DNA of 41,937 nt from Bacteroidota bacterium. GTDB lineage: Bacteria > Bacteroidota > JABWAT01. Under the pieces are notes generated by a model. The model did not search any database. It saw only the letters and a list, made by a program, of their open reading frames with translations, and was not told the DNA's origin. The translations under genes were made by a program, and so were the position numbers. Below are positions 34,563 through 41,937 of the stretch, one piece after another. The stretch spans positions 1 to 41,937 of the forward strand of contig JAFLBE010000038.1 of assembly GCA_017303995.1 (NCBI GenBank). Direction: 5' to 3'. Each line of letters starts with the position of its first letter. Positions within the stretch are counted from its first letter, which is position 1.

Positions 34563-34563
34563 A

Positions 34564-35271
34564 TTATTTGACCCCGGATACGGAAATTGAATTCAGGGAG
34601 TCAGCAACTGTTGTACTGTCGGGTACAACGAGAGCTGAATCAACCACTGTTTCAACAGCAGCTTTGTTTATCATAGTTCCGAGAACCTGCAGGTAAGCAA
34701 CCATAGCATCCATTTCTGTTTTACCGGTGAGTAACCCGGGAGCGGCAGAAATGTCTTCATCTGTGTAAGGAACCCCAACCGTACGCAATGCTCCCATTTT
34801 ACTTTGAATGGTAGATGGATCCAATGGTGTGGTGGCCATAAAAGCATAAGCCGGCATATTGGATTCTTTAACAATTGATCTCGGATCAATCATGTGCTGA
34901 ACATGCCAGGAATCAGGATACTTGCCGCCGATGCGGGCAAGATCAGGTCCGGTTCTTTTTGAGCCCCAAAGAAAAGGATGGTCGTAGGCAAATTCTCCAG
35001 ATTTGGAAAATTCACCATAACGAAGCACTTCATCACGTAATGGACGAACAGTTTGGGTGTGGCAGTTATTGCAACCTTCACGCATATAAATATCACGGCC
35101 TTCGAGCTCAAGAGCTGTGTAAGGTCTTACCGTTGAAATTTTTACTTCCATCCCTTCCATGAAAAAAGGAAGTAATGCAGTTACAACACTCCCGATCAGG
35201 ATAACCAGAAGGGTAACAATAATCAGAATGACTGGTTTGCGTTCCAGAACATTTACGTTTTGATCACTCAT
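34564..35271 (-). CDS. ccoO: cbb3-type oxidase subunit II, mono-heme cytochrome c CcoO
   Basis: A 235-residue protein with one N-terminal anchor helix (about 13-38), then the heme c site CNNCH (Cys67, Cys70, His71) in YMREGCNNCHTQTVRPLRDE, a CcoO signature. RYGEFSKSGEFAYDHPFLWG, KRTGPDLARIGGKY and HMIDPRSIVKESNMPAYAFM (containing the axial Met region) are equally typical. The Thr/Ser/Val-rich C-terminal tail is family-variable. Its ATG overlaps the ccoN stop by 4 bp. CcoO passes electrons from CcoP to heme b of CcoN. Confidence 0.97.
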   Translation of the reverse strand: MSDQNVNVLERKPVILIIVTLLVILIGSVVTALLPFFMEGMEVKISTVRPYTALELEGRDIYMREGCNNCHTQTVRPLRDEVLRYGEFSKSGEFAYDHPFLWGSKRTGPDLARIGGKYPDSWHVQHMIDPRSIVKESNMPAYAFMATTPLDPSTIQSKMGALRTVGVPYTDEDISAAPGLLTGKTEMDAMVAYLQVLGTMINKAAVETVVDSALVVPDSTTVADSLNSISVSGVK

Positions 35272-36683
35272 ACTGCACCTTCAGTCTTTAAAGATGGGGT
35301 TGAGGAAGCGTTACTTCCCTTTTGGATAGTCTTGAAAATATTGTATGCAAAGATAATAGCACCGGCAAGGAAAATAACACCCCCGATGGCTCTGATATCC
35401 CAATAAACATACGAAGCAGTGATTGAATCCTGGAATGTATATTTCAAGGATCCGTCAGGATTTGTAGCTTTCCACATGGCACCCTGCATGATTCCTGCAA
35501 TCCACATGCTGATACTGTATATAATTTGCCCGGTAAACACCAACCAGAAGTGAGTGTTTGCAAGTTTAATAGAGTACAAGTCAGTTTTGTAAATTTTTGG
35601 AATGACATAGTAGAAGGAGGCCATGATCGTCATTGCAAACCAGCCCATTGTTCCCATGTGAACGTGACCGGGAACCCAGTCGGTATAGTGAATCAGTGAG
35701 GAAATAGACCTGATAGCCTGGGATGGACCTTGCAAGGTTTGCAGACCATAAAAAGTGATTCCCAGAATGAAAAACTTGGCAAGATAGTTGGTTTTCATTT
35801 GTTCCCAGTTATTGCCCATGGTCATATAACCGTTAATCACACTTCCCCAACTTGGTGCAATAAGCATCAGTGAGAAGGCAATAGCCACAGTTTGCAGCCA
35901 GTCAGGAACCGGTGTCCAGATCAGGTGGTGAGCACCCGTCCAGAGATACATAAAAACAAGTGACCAGAAAGCAACAATACTCAACCGGTGAGAATACAAC
36001 GGCAGATTGGTAACTTTCGGGAAAAAGTAAAAGAAAATCGCAAGAATAGGTGTAGTGAAAACAAATGCCACGGCATTATGACCATACCACCACTGAACGT
36101 TTGCATCGTTCACACCTGCATAAAGAGAGTAAGATTTAAACAAAGAAGCAGGAACTGCCAGATTGTTAAAAATATAAAGTACTGCCACACCAAGAATGGT
36201 TGCAATGACGTACCAAAGTGATACATACATTTTGTCAACCGTTTTCATGAAAATCGTTCCAAGCATATTCACTGCAAAAAATACCCAGAAAAGAACAACC
36301 AGAATATCAATCGGCCATTCAAGTTCAGCGTATTCTTTGGTTGTGTTAAAACCAAGATGAAGGGTGATAACGGCAGCTGCAATCGTCAGATTATACAGCC
36401 AGAAATTAATTTTGGCCAATTGGGGCAAAAACAACGGAGCCTTGGCAAGCCTGGGCACCATATAATAGGAAAGAGCAAAAATTCCTGAGAGCCCAAAACC
36501 GAAAGCACCACCATTGGTGTGAATCGGGCGCATTCTCCCGTAGGAAAAATATTCCCCAAAATTTAATCCCGGATAGACCATCTGAAGCGAAATCACAACT
36601 CCGTAAAGTAATGAAGCCAATCCCCAGATAATCATGGAATAGGTGTAAGCCTTAACAGGCCAGCTATCATATCTTTCTTCCAT
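35268..36683 (-). CDS. ccoN: cbb3-type cytochrome c oxidase catalytic subunit CcoN
   Basis: A 471-residue heme-copper oxidase subunit with about 12 helices that reduces O2 to water at low oxygen. Visible ligands: His55 (RPIHTNGG) and His342 for low-spin heme b, His340 for heme b3 (VPGHVHMGTMGW), and His202 (WYGHNAVAF), His252 and His253 (GAHHLIW) for CuB. Tyr246, six residues before His252, is at the position of the cross-linked tyrosine of cbb3 enzymes. ATG 36683 follows AGAGG 5 bp upstream; a GTG six bases earlier lies within that ribosome site and was not used. First gene of ccoN-ccoO-ccoQ-ccoP; ccoN and ccoO are separate, not fused. Confidence 0.97.
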   Translation of the reverse strand: MEERYDSWPVKAYTYSMIIWGLASLLYGVVISLQMVYPGLNFGEYFSYGRMRPIHTNGGAFGFGLSGIFALSYYMVPRLAKAPLFLPQLAKINFWLYNLTIAAAVITLHLGFNTTKEYAELEWPIDILVVLFWVFFAVNMLGTIFMKTVDKMYVSLWYVIATILGVAVLYIFNNLAVPASLFKSYSLYAGVNDANVQWWYGHNAVAFVFTTPILAIFFYFFPKVTNLPLYSHRLSIVAFWSLVFMYLWTGAHHLIWTPVPDWLQTVAIAFSLMLIAPSWGSVINGYMTMGNNWEQMKTNYLAKFFILGITFYGLQTLQGPSQAIRSISSLIHYTDWVPGHVHMGTMGWFAMTIMASFYYVIPKIYKTDLYSIKLANTHFWLVFTGQIIYSISMWIAGIMQGAMWKATNPDGSLKYTFQDSITASYVYWDIRAIGGVIFLAGAIIFAYNIFKTIQKGSNASSTPSLKTEGAV

Positions 36684-36926
36684 AATCACCTCTTTAGTAT
36701 TTCAACATCTGAATTCACTCAAATTCTTCCCCTTTTTATGGGTCAATCAGGTGAATTGCGCGACAAATATTCTTCTTTTCCACCCCAGATTTCCACTTTT
36801 GTTACACTTCCATTACAGTTCTAATCCATTTCTAAGAAAAAACAGGTATTAAGCAGGCAAATTATCCACATTCTGACACTTTTATGCTGTTTTTTTATCA
36901 GAAACTTTCAAGCTGAAAGATGACAA
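36684..36926. promoter_or_regulatory. Divergent regulatory region between ccoN and the TlpA-like gene
   Basis: 243 bp that must contain the ccoNOQP promoter (minus) and that of the thiol-disulfide gene (plus). No TAnnTTTG element and no FNR-type TTGAT-N4-ATCAA palindrome was found by eye. AGAGGTG at 36687-36693 is the ccoN ribosome site. Oxygen control would be expected from the function but is not shown by the sequence. Confidence 0.4.
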
Positions 36927-37433
36927 TTGAAAAACAAAGTAGTGATTTCTGTTTTAAAGTGGGTTGGATTAATTGTCCTGCTTCTTTCATTTATTTCCTG
37001 GTGGGGACATACCAGAAATTCTGATTCCGGATCGGTATTAATCTATAATGAAACTGATATTGCCGGTAACCTGATTTCTTCTGATTCTCTTAAAGGAAAA
37101 TGGGTCATAATCAATATTTGGGCCACGTGGTGTCCCCCTTGCAGGCTTGAAATTCCAGGACTTGAAAGGGTTCATGATCCGTCTGATGTTGTGGTTTTGG
37201 GTGTCACTACAGATGAGGTAAATGACCTGACTGAATTTATGAAAACGCATACAATTGACTACCCGGTTATTTTACCATCGGCTGGTCTGATGGCACGCCT
37301 GAATCAGTTTCACCAGATTGAAAAACTTCCCACTACCTTTATTTTTGACCGAAATGGCCGTCTTGTTAAAATTCAGGAAGGTTTTTATGGAGAATGGCAG
37401 ATCAGATGGGATAAATTCTGGTATGACAATTAA
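36927..37433 (+). CDS. TlpA/ResA-like membrane-anchored thiol-disulfide oxidoreductase
   Basis: A 168-residue protein: an N-terminal anchor helix (about 8-26, SVLKWVGLIVLLLSFISWW) and a thioredoxin domain with active site W68-C69-P70-P71-C72 and a cis-Pro region in KLPTTFIFDRNG. Such TlpA/ResA/CcmG proteins reduce CxxCH motifs of apocytochromes c, or copper ligands, outside the membrane. Position opposite ccoN suggests service to the two cytochrome c subunits of this oxidase; this is inference. The frame opens at TTG 36927, right after an in-frame stop at 36921, with only a weak ribosome site; GTG 36942 is an alternative. The stop overlaps the convergent BFD gene by 4 bp. Confidence 0.85.
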   Translation: MKNKVVISVLKWVGLIVLLLSFISWWGHTRNSDSGSVLIYNETDIAGNLISSDSLKGKWVIINIWATWCPPCRLEIPGLERVHDPSDVVVLGVTTDEVNDLTEFMKTHTIDYPVILPSAGLMARLNQFHQIEKLPTTFIFDRNGRLVKIQEGFYGEWQIRWDKFWYDN

Positions 37434-37651
37434 AAAAGTCTGAGTTGTTTTTCGTCACCAGCAGATTTTTCAAGCCGGATTTTCTTGATCAATGCAGGAA
37501 TAATGACCTCAAGATCTGGGTGACAACTGGTACATCCTCCACCAGCTCCAGTTACTTCCATTACTTCGTCTGCTGTTTTTGCTCCGTTCCTCACTGCCTC
37601 ATAAAGTTCTTCTACCGTAATCCCATAACAGAAACAAATGACAGGACTCAT
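37430..37651 (-). CDS. BFD-like [2Fe-2S]-binding protein
   Basis: A 73-residue protein with the four cysteines of the BFD (bacterioferritin-associated ferredoxin) fold: Cys6 and Cys8 (ICFCYGIT) and Cys40 and Cys43 (GGGCTSCHPDL). The EELYEAVRNGAKTADEVMEV helical stretch between them is typical. Members carry a [2Fe-2S] cluster, either as free ferredoxins that release iron from bacterioferritin or as domains in NirB/NifU-type proteins; no bacterioferritin is present here. It is the last gene of the M23-GWxTD-SDR-BFD operon, its ATG overlapping the SDR stop by 4 bp. At its 3' end it overlaps the convergent TlpA-like gene by 4 bp. Confidence 0.88.
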   Translation of the reverse strand: MSPVICFCYGITVEELYEAVRNGAKTADEVMEVTGAGGGCTSCHPDLEVIIPALIKKIRLEKSAGDEKQLRLF

Positions 37652-38322
37652 TTTCCCAGCCTGATTAACGATCCGGTAACACTACTGCTTTTTTCGGAAA
37701 GAAGAAATTCAAGTACGGAAATGAAATCGCCAGTTTGAATCCAATCTGAAAAATCCGCATTTGGCATTGAAATTCGGTTTGCAGGTGTATCCAGTATCGT
37801 AGGAACCAATGTGTTCACGGTAATTCCGCGACCTTTCAACTCTTCTGCAAGTGTCTGGGAAAAATAATGCAGCGCTGCTTTTGATGCGCCGTAAGCACCA
37901 TAGCCTGGTTTTGGGGTAAACCCACCCTCTGCGCCAACAAATACAATGGGAGAATGTTTTTGTTCATTTAAGGCAGGAATAACAACCGGAGCCAGTTCGT
38001 AAGCAGATTGAAAATTCATTTCCATCATCTGGCGGGTTTTGTCCGATGGTGCATTTTCAAAACTGGTTCCTCCCCAAAAACCACCAGATAAATGAAACCA
38101 GGCATCAAATGGTTGAACAGAAATCAGGTAGCTAACCAGATTTTCAGTCAGATTTAAATCATTTGTTTTCCAGTTAACCCAAGTCAGGTTCGGGTAGTTT
38201 TTTGTGGGTTTATCACTGCTGTAAGTACCAGTTACCCGATAACCGTTAAGGCAAAAAAATTCAGTAACAGCCAAGCCCAATGCCCCGCTTGCGCCAGAAA
38301 TAAATAGTGATTTCATAGTCAT
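37648..38322 (-). CDS. Short-chain dehydrogenase resembling dihydropteridine reductase (QDPR)
   Basis: A 224-residue SDR. NAD(P)-binding motif GASGALG (10-16) and catalytic Y144-G-A-S-K148 are present, but the usual Ser about 13 residues before the Tyr is replaced (Ala131 region, VFVGAEGGFTP). Two stretches match animal dihydropteridine reductase as I recall it: GGFWGG (80-85; GGWAGG in QDPR) and DTPANRISMPNADFSDW (178-194; DTPMNRKSMPEADFSSW). QDPR also lacks the Ser. QDPR reduces quinonoid dihydropterin with NADH; no pterin-dependent hydroxylase is in the window, so the substrate here is open. ATG 38322 is 3 bp after the GWxTD stop; ATG 38316 is an alternative. The stop overlaps the BFD gene (ATGA). 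Confidence 0.85.
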   Translation of the reverse strand: MTMKSLFISGASGALGLAVTEFFCLNGYRVTGTYSSDKPTKNYPNLTWVNWKTNDLNLTENLVSYLISVQPFDAWFHLSGGFWGGTSFENAPSDKTRQMMEMNFQSAYELAPVVIPALNEQKHSPIVFVGAEGGFTPKPGYGAYGASKAALHYFSQTLAEELKGRGITVNTLVPTILDTPANRISMPNADFSDWIQTGDFISVLEFLLSEKSSSVTGSLIRLGK

Positions 38323-38325
38323 GTT

Positions 38326-39765
38326 CTACTTCAGATTTCGTTCCCATTCACGCCGGTATTCAGACCAAAAATCATCGTAAGTGTAATAGTCGTAATAACG
38401 GTCAAAGCTATAACCAACAATTACATCATCTACTCTAATTGGATTAAAACTGAGCGGAATTAAACTTCCTGCCCGTTTATAGCTGTAAAACCACGATAGT
38501 TCAGTAGGTCTCCATTCAACAGTTTCGGGTGGACCCAAAACAATATACAGCATTCCAAGATCGGTTTTCCAACCTGGTTTATAAGTTGAAAAAAGATGAT
38601 TTGCATCCTCTGCCCGTTGATAAAAAAGTGCAATTTTTCGTTTTGCAACCTCAACATTACCATTGGAAAGCCGTAGCCAGAATTTATCAAAGTTTTGCTT
38701 AAGAAGTGAATCACCATTTTCTACAATTGATTCATACTCGCTTGCAGTAGCCAGATATCTGACGATTTCTACTGCATCCTTCATCGATTTTATATAAGGA
38801 TATCCTTTAGGGAAAATAAAAAAGGTTTCCTTTTTTGACGTAAAAACCTTTTCACCATAGCGTAAAAATACCTGACCCGTATAAACCCCTGATTTAAGTG
38901 TATCGGGAACCGGTAGGGTAAACTCGACGGAATGCGCAGATGTTGACCGAAGAATAGTGTCAAGTGGAGAAAAAGTGTAAAGTACCACATCAGGTTTGTA
39001 ACCACGGGTTTCAATGGTTCCTTCAATGGGATTTAGTCCCCAAATGGGTCGGGCTACATTTGTATCACACTTCAGGCTGTTTACTTTAAGTTCAATTTTT
39101 ATATCCTGAGTAGAAACCGGGAGACTCACATCAAAGTTAAAGAATGCCCCCTTTTTATCACCAACGGGGATTCTTTTGGTAAGTGAAATATCGTTTTTAT
39201 TATCTGAATCAAGAAATCTGAGGCTTGAAAGCTGAATTTCATAATCCTTTGGGTCAAGTTTATATCCTGATGTAACTTTAAAATCTGACTTTGAGTTTTC
39301 ATCAGTAAATAAACCATCGATCCTGTAAACACCACTGCCACCCGGAAGATTTAAATGGGCTTTTTCAAAGGTAACCTCTCTTGTTTGTGCAAAGGTTTCA
39401 ACAGTCTTTGTACGTGTGACCAAAGTGTCAAGAATAATTCCGGAATCGTCCTTTTTAATACTTAGTCTGAGCGAATAATTTGCTTTAAATCCTTGAGGCG
39501 TTTGAATAAAACTGAGTTCATTCCGGGGTATCTGCAAAGAAAAATGTACATCAAGTTGGTTGTTGGTAATCCGGGTGTAAACTGCATAATTGATGTGTTT
39601 TCTTGAGAACGGGTTAACCTGGTCAGCAATATATTGTCTACTTGATTCTGACTGGGAGCAAGACTGGGAAAAAAAGAACAAACTCAGAAATAAACTAACG
39701 GACAGAAAAAAATATTGCCGTAACCAGTGGGCAAAATAAACCGTTTTCGCGGAAATTATTCTCAT
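38326..39765 (-). CDS. GWxTD domain-containing protein
   Basis: A 479-residue protein with an N-terminal hydrophobic export segment (about 19-32) ending near SQSC, a weak lipobox. A beta-rich middle region is followed by the C-terminal GWxTD domain: GWKTD at 398-402, then LGMLYIVLGPPETVEW and the aromatic-rich tail (FDRYYDYYTYDDFW). The family is widespread in FCB bacteria and Acidobacteria, and its role is not established; an envelope location is likely. ATG overlaps the M23 peptidase stop by 4 bp and the stop is 3 bp from the SDR start, so it is firmly within one operon. Confidence 0.88.
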   Translation of the reverse strand: MRIISAKTVYFAHWLRQYFFLSVSLFLSLFFFSQSCSQSESSRQYIADQVNPFSRKHINYAVYTRITNNQLDVHFSLQIPRNELSFIQTPQGFKANYSLRLSIKKDDSGIILDTLVTRTKTVETFAQTREVTFEKAHLNLPGGSGVYRIDGLFTDENSKSDFKVTSGYKLDPKDYEIQLSSLRFLDSDNKNDISLTKRIPVGDKKGAFFNFDVSLPVSTQDIKIELKVNSLKCDTNVARPIWGLNPIEGTIETRGYKPDVVLYTFSPLDTILRSTSAHSVEFTLPVPDTLKSGVYTGQVFLRYGEKVFTSKKETFFIFPKGYPYIKSMKDAVEIVRYLATASEYESIVENGDSLLKQNFDKFWLRLSNGNVEVAKRKIALFYQRAEDANHLFSTYKPGWKTDLGMLYIVLGPPETVEWRPTELSWFYSYKRAGSLIPLSFNPIRVDDVIVGYSFDRYYDYYTYDDFWSEYRREWERNLK

Positions 39766-41864
39766 TGACGGCCTTTCCAGTTGAATTTATCAGTAGTCCG
39801 GTTTCCGGTTTTATCTGAAAGCGTAAGTGTAAGTAAATAAGCAGAGGCGGGTTTCACACGGTCAGTAAAAACTTTCAAAATTGCTTTTTCCGGATCGAAT
39901 TCTGCCAGACACCACTGGTTATTGATATGAACTTTTATGGAGGCTGTATTTAGCCCTGATCCGGCATCTTTGATTTTAAATTCGATGACCTTTTCATTAA
40001 ATCTTTTATCAGATCCCACCTTTTGAATCAATATAGGCGCAAGGGTATCTTGCCCAAATCCAAAAACTCCGGCTGAAATAAAACCCTGGATAAAATAACC
40101 ATCCTTTTTCTCATTCCCAATAAAGGAGGAATATTTTCCATCAAATTTGTAAATTCCAACACCCGAACCCATCTCTGGTACACTTTTTATCTGAAGTTCC
40201 CCTGAAGAGAAAAAAGGTACTGAAGGTGGACCGATTTCGAGTCTGTAATCACGAAATTCTGACAACTTACCTGATTCTGAAACGGAAATCCAAACAGGTT
40301 CAAAAAGCGAACCCGGTTTAAAAAGTATCTGATTTCCTGATTCTAATTCGATCCGGGTTTGACTGGCATTTGAAGCAAAATGAAACTTCATTTTTTTCAT
40401 TGATATGATCTGATCTTTGGTATTCATCAACCTGATCTGGAAATCCTGACCAGCTGGCAAACCGTTCACCTGATAATCAATATAAACAGACCGCTTCCCG
40501 GTATGAACCAGTAATGGCAGTAAACTTTGAGTCCCCTGTTGTAATGCAACTCTGAAATCTTTTAGACCAATTTCATTTCCAATGAGCCGCACCCTGATTT
40601 TGTCTTCTTCCCTTTCAAAAAGCAGAGTATCCAAATCTGATTTCTCAAGATCACCTTTTCCGCCTATGACCGGGTACCAAATAAGGGAATTTAAATTCTG
40701 AGGAATATAGGCTCTGAAGCCTGGTAAGGAAAAGTCATTTTTAATTGCAACTGGCAGAAATTGAGGACCTATTATTTCAGGTTCCGTCCGGAACTCAAAA
40801 TTAAAGAATAATTCAGTTTTGTTCCCGAATAAATCGCTTACAATTACTTTACCTGAATGGAGTCCATTAGTTAAACCTGAAATCCTTCCTGCTTTTTTAG
40901 TTGGTTTTTCATACATGACCAGTGGATTTGGCTCCGCTTCAAATAGACGGGTATACCTGCCAAGCCCTTCTTTGAGCAGTTCAGGATCTCTATCAAGCAA
41001 AATGTACCGGGCTTCATCAACCGGGAACTGATCATAGGTAATCTGATAATGCAAACCGCCATCAATCCAAAGCTGAACTTGATGGAATCCGTATTGATTT
41101 GATTTACCGGAACTCAAATCATAACCGTTGATCAAAAAACCTACGTTAGTTGTTAAAACCGGTGTTTCATCCAAAATAAAACCACCCGTACCCTGTTTTC
41201 GGAAGTTTTTATAGACAACAGGTTCAACTCCATGATTGACTCGCCCTGAAAAATCAAGAGGTTTCACACCAAAACCAGTTAGTATTGGGGGAACCAAATC
41301 CTGAAACTGTCCTTTTTCAAACCGAAGCGGATTGAGTTCATTACCCGCTGGATCTCTGATTTCAAAATGAAGGTGAGGGGTTCCAATTCCTGTTTCTCCG
41401 GTGAAGGCAACCAATTCTCCCCGTTTTACAGGTAAATCCTTCGGGTTCAGAAAAATGTTAAGTTCATTCCGCTTGAGTTCATAATGTTTTTCAAGAACAA
41501 AATGCTTAACCTTGCCGGCAAACCCATTCAGGTGGGCATAAACCGTAACATATCCATTTTTGTGGGTGATGTAAACTGCTTTACCATAACCTGTTGGTGA
41601 AACCCGTATTCTCGAAATAAAACCATCTTCAGCAGCATAGACATCATAGCCAACCTGATTCCAGGTTTTAATATCAATACCATAATGATAGTGGGTTGCC
41701 CGGTATTCGGCAAAGGTTGAAGTCAGTTCATGACTCGCATTGGTAGGCCAGATAAAATCAAGACCGATCTTTTGAGCGGCCTCAAGGTAGGCTGGTGTTT
41801 GAGCAGTTAACTGAAAGGAAAACAGAAGGCCTGCAAAAAATGCAAAAAAGGGAGACAATTGCAT
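39762..41864 (-). CDS. M23-family (LytM/peptidase M23) metallopeptidase, exported
   Basis: A 700-residue protein with a signal peptide (MQLSPFFAFFAGLLFSFQLTA). The M23 domain lies at about 50-180, near the N-terminus: H60-Y-G-I-D64 and HLHFE (His164, His166) give the Zn site, plus YVTVYAHLNG with His111. All catalytic ligands are intact, so it may cut peptidoglycan crosslinks. The remaining 500 residues are beta-rich without a recognised family, an unusual arrangement since M23 domains are more often C-terminal. First gene in view of the operon with the GWxTD, SDR and BFD genes; no clear ribosome site precedes ATG 41864. Confidence 0.9.
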   Translation of the reverse strand: MQLSPFFAFFAGLLFSFQLTAQTPAYLEAAQKIGLDFIWPTNASHELTSTFAEYRATHYHYGIDIKTWNQVGYDVYAAEDGFISRIRVSPTGYGKAVYITHKNGYVTVYAHLNGFAGKVKHFVLEKHYELKRNELNIFLNPKDLPVKRGELVAFTGETGIGTPHLHFEIRDPAGNELNPLRFEKGQFQDLVPPILTGFGVKPLDFSGRVNHGVEPVVYKNFRKQGTGGFILDETPVLTTNVGFLINGYDLSSGKSNQYGFHQVQLWIDGGLHYQITYDQFPVDEARYILLDRDPELLKEGLGRYTRLFEAEPNPLVMYEKPTKKAGRISGLTNGLHSGKVIVSDLFGNKTELFFNFEFRTEPEIIGPQFLPVAIKNDFSLPGFRAYIPQNLNSLIWYPVIGGKGDLEKSDLDTLLFEREEDKIRVRLIGNEIGLKDFRVALQQGTQSLLPLLVHTGKRSVYIDYQVNGLPAGQDFQIRLMNTKDQIISMKKMKFHFASNASQTRIELESGNQILFKPGSLFEPVWISVSESGKLSEFRDYRLEIGPPSVPFFSSGELQIKSVPEMGSGVGIYKFDGKYSSFIGNEKKDGYFIQGFISAGVFGFGQDTLAPILIQKVGSDKRFNEKVIEFKIKDAGSGLNTASIKVHINNQWCLAEFDPEKAILKVFTDRVKPASAYLLTLTLSDKTGNRTTDKFNWKGRQ

Positions 41865-41881
41865 AAAAAAGGGGAACGATA

Positions 41882-41937
41882 TTAAAATGAAAGATTAAAA
41901 GTCGAAGTTCCGATTTCGGAAATGGAAACGGTCACCT
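41882..41937 (-). CDS. Possible 3' end of an upstream gene (partial)
   Basis: From the right edge, one minus-strand frame reads VTVSISEIGTSTFNLSF then TAA (41882-41884), 17 bp before the M23 start. The alternating pattern with a terminal Phe is that of an outer-membrane barrel end, and tight spacing would fit the operon. Another frame is also open for 14 codons, so this is weak. Confidence 0.25.
   Translation of the reverse strand, partial: VTVSISEIGTSTFNLSF

Noticed and set aside
36735-36749. ATGGGTCAATCAGG shared between the ccoN upstream region and the end of ccoP (about 33892)
   Set aside because: A 14-nt match is expected a few times by chance in 42 kb, and one copy overlaps the ccoP stop region.

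Overview
The window is a chromosomal segment of about 42 kb at moderate-to-low GC. Several features point to the Bacteroidota/Ignavibacteriota (FCB) branch: a GWxTD-domain protein, a PorV-like outer-membrane protein, a GxxExxY protein, CreD and PKD-repeat surface proteins, a separate ccoN/ccoO/ccoQ/ccoP/ccoG/ccoH/ccoI/ccoS set, and promoter-like TTTG-N19-TAnnTTTG elements. No species can be named from the sequence alone. No rRNA, tRNA, CRISPR array, transposase or phage gene was seen.

Layout. (1) 1-3.1 kb: the 3' part of glnE (glutamine synthetase adenylyltransferase, cut by the left edge) overlaps by 4 bp a secreted endonuclease/exonuclease/phosphatase protein; a bidirectional terminator follows. 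(2) 3.3-6.1 kb: an SLC45-type sugar transporter and a PorV-like barrel, transcribed divergently. (3) 6.1-6.7 kb: a GxxExxY PD-(D/E)XK nuclease-like gene bracketed by 10-bp perfect inverted repeats, resembling a small non-autonomous cassette. (4) 6.7-14.5 kb, minus strand: fatty-acid beta-oxidation in the order fadD, fadN, fadA, fadE, the order I recall for Bacillus fadN-fadA-fadE; three of the gaps hold palindromic repeats. (5) 14.6-18.2 kb: ATP:cob(I)alamin adenosyltransferase with an MFS exporter, and a divergent second acyl-CoA ligase. (6) 18.2-28 kb: a 1578-residue PKD-repeat protein, a DMT permease, an M2 (ACE-like) peptidase lipoprotein, a cyclophilin lipoprotein and a small lipoprotein.

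(7) 28-36.7 kb, minus strand: a cbb3 terminal oxidase region. Structural genes ccoN-ccoO-ccoQ-ccoP end at a terminator; assembly genes ccoG-ccoH-ccoI-ccoS follow, with creD attached. ccoQ (51 codons) is easily missed. CcoP carries only one c-heme motif. A TlpA/ResA-like thiol-disulfide protein is divergent from ccoN, consistent with cytochrome c maturation. (8) 37.4-41.9 kb, minus strand: a tight four-gene operon (M23 peptidase, GWxTD protein, dihydropteridine-reductase-like SDR, BFD-like [2Fe-2S] protein) joined by ATGA overlaps or a 3-bp gap. The right edge may hold the last codons of another gene.

Most genes are ordinary housekeeping or metabolic genes. The items most worth a second look are the GxxExxY cassette with its inverted-repeat arms, the QDPR-like SDR plus ferredoxin pair at the end of an envelope operon, the mono-heme CcoP, creD inside the oxidase assembly operon, and a population of dispersed palindromic and low-complexity repeats in the intergenic gaps.
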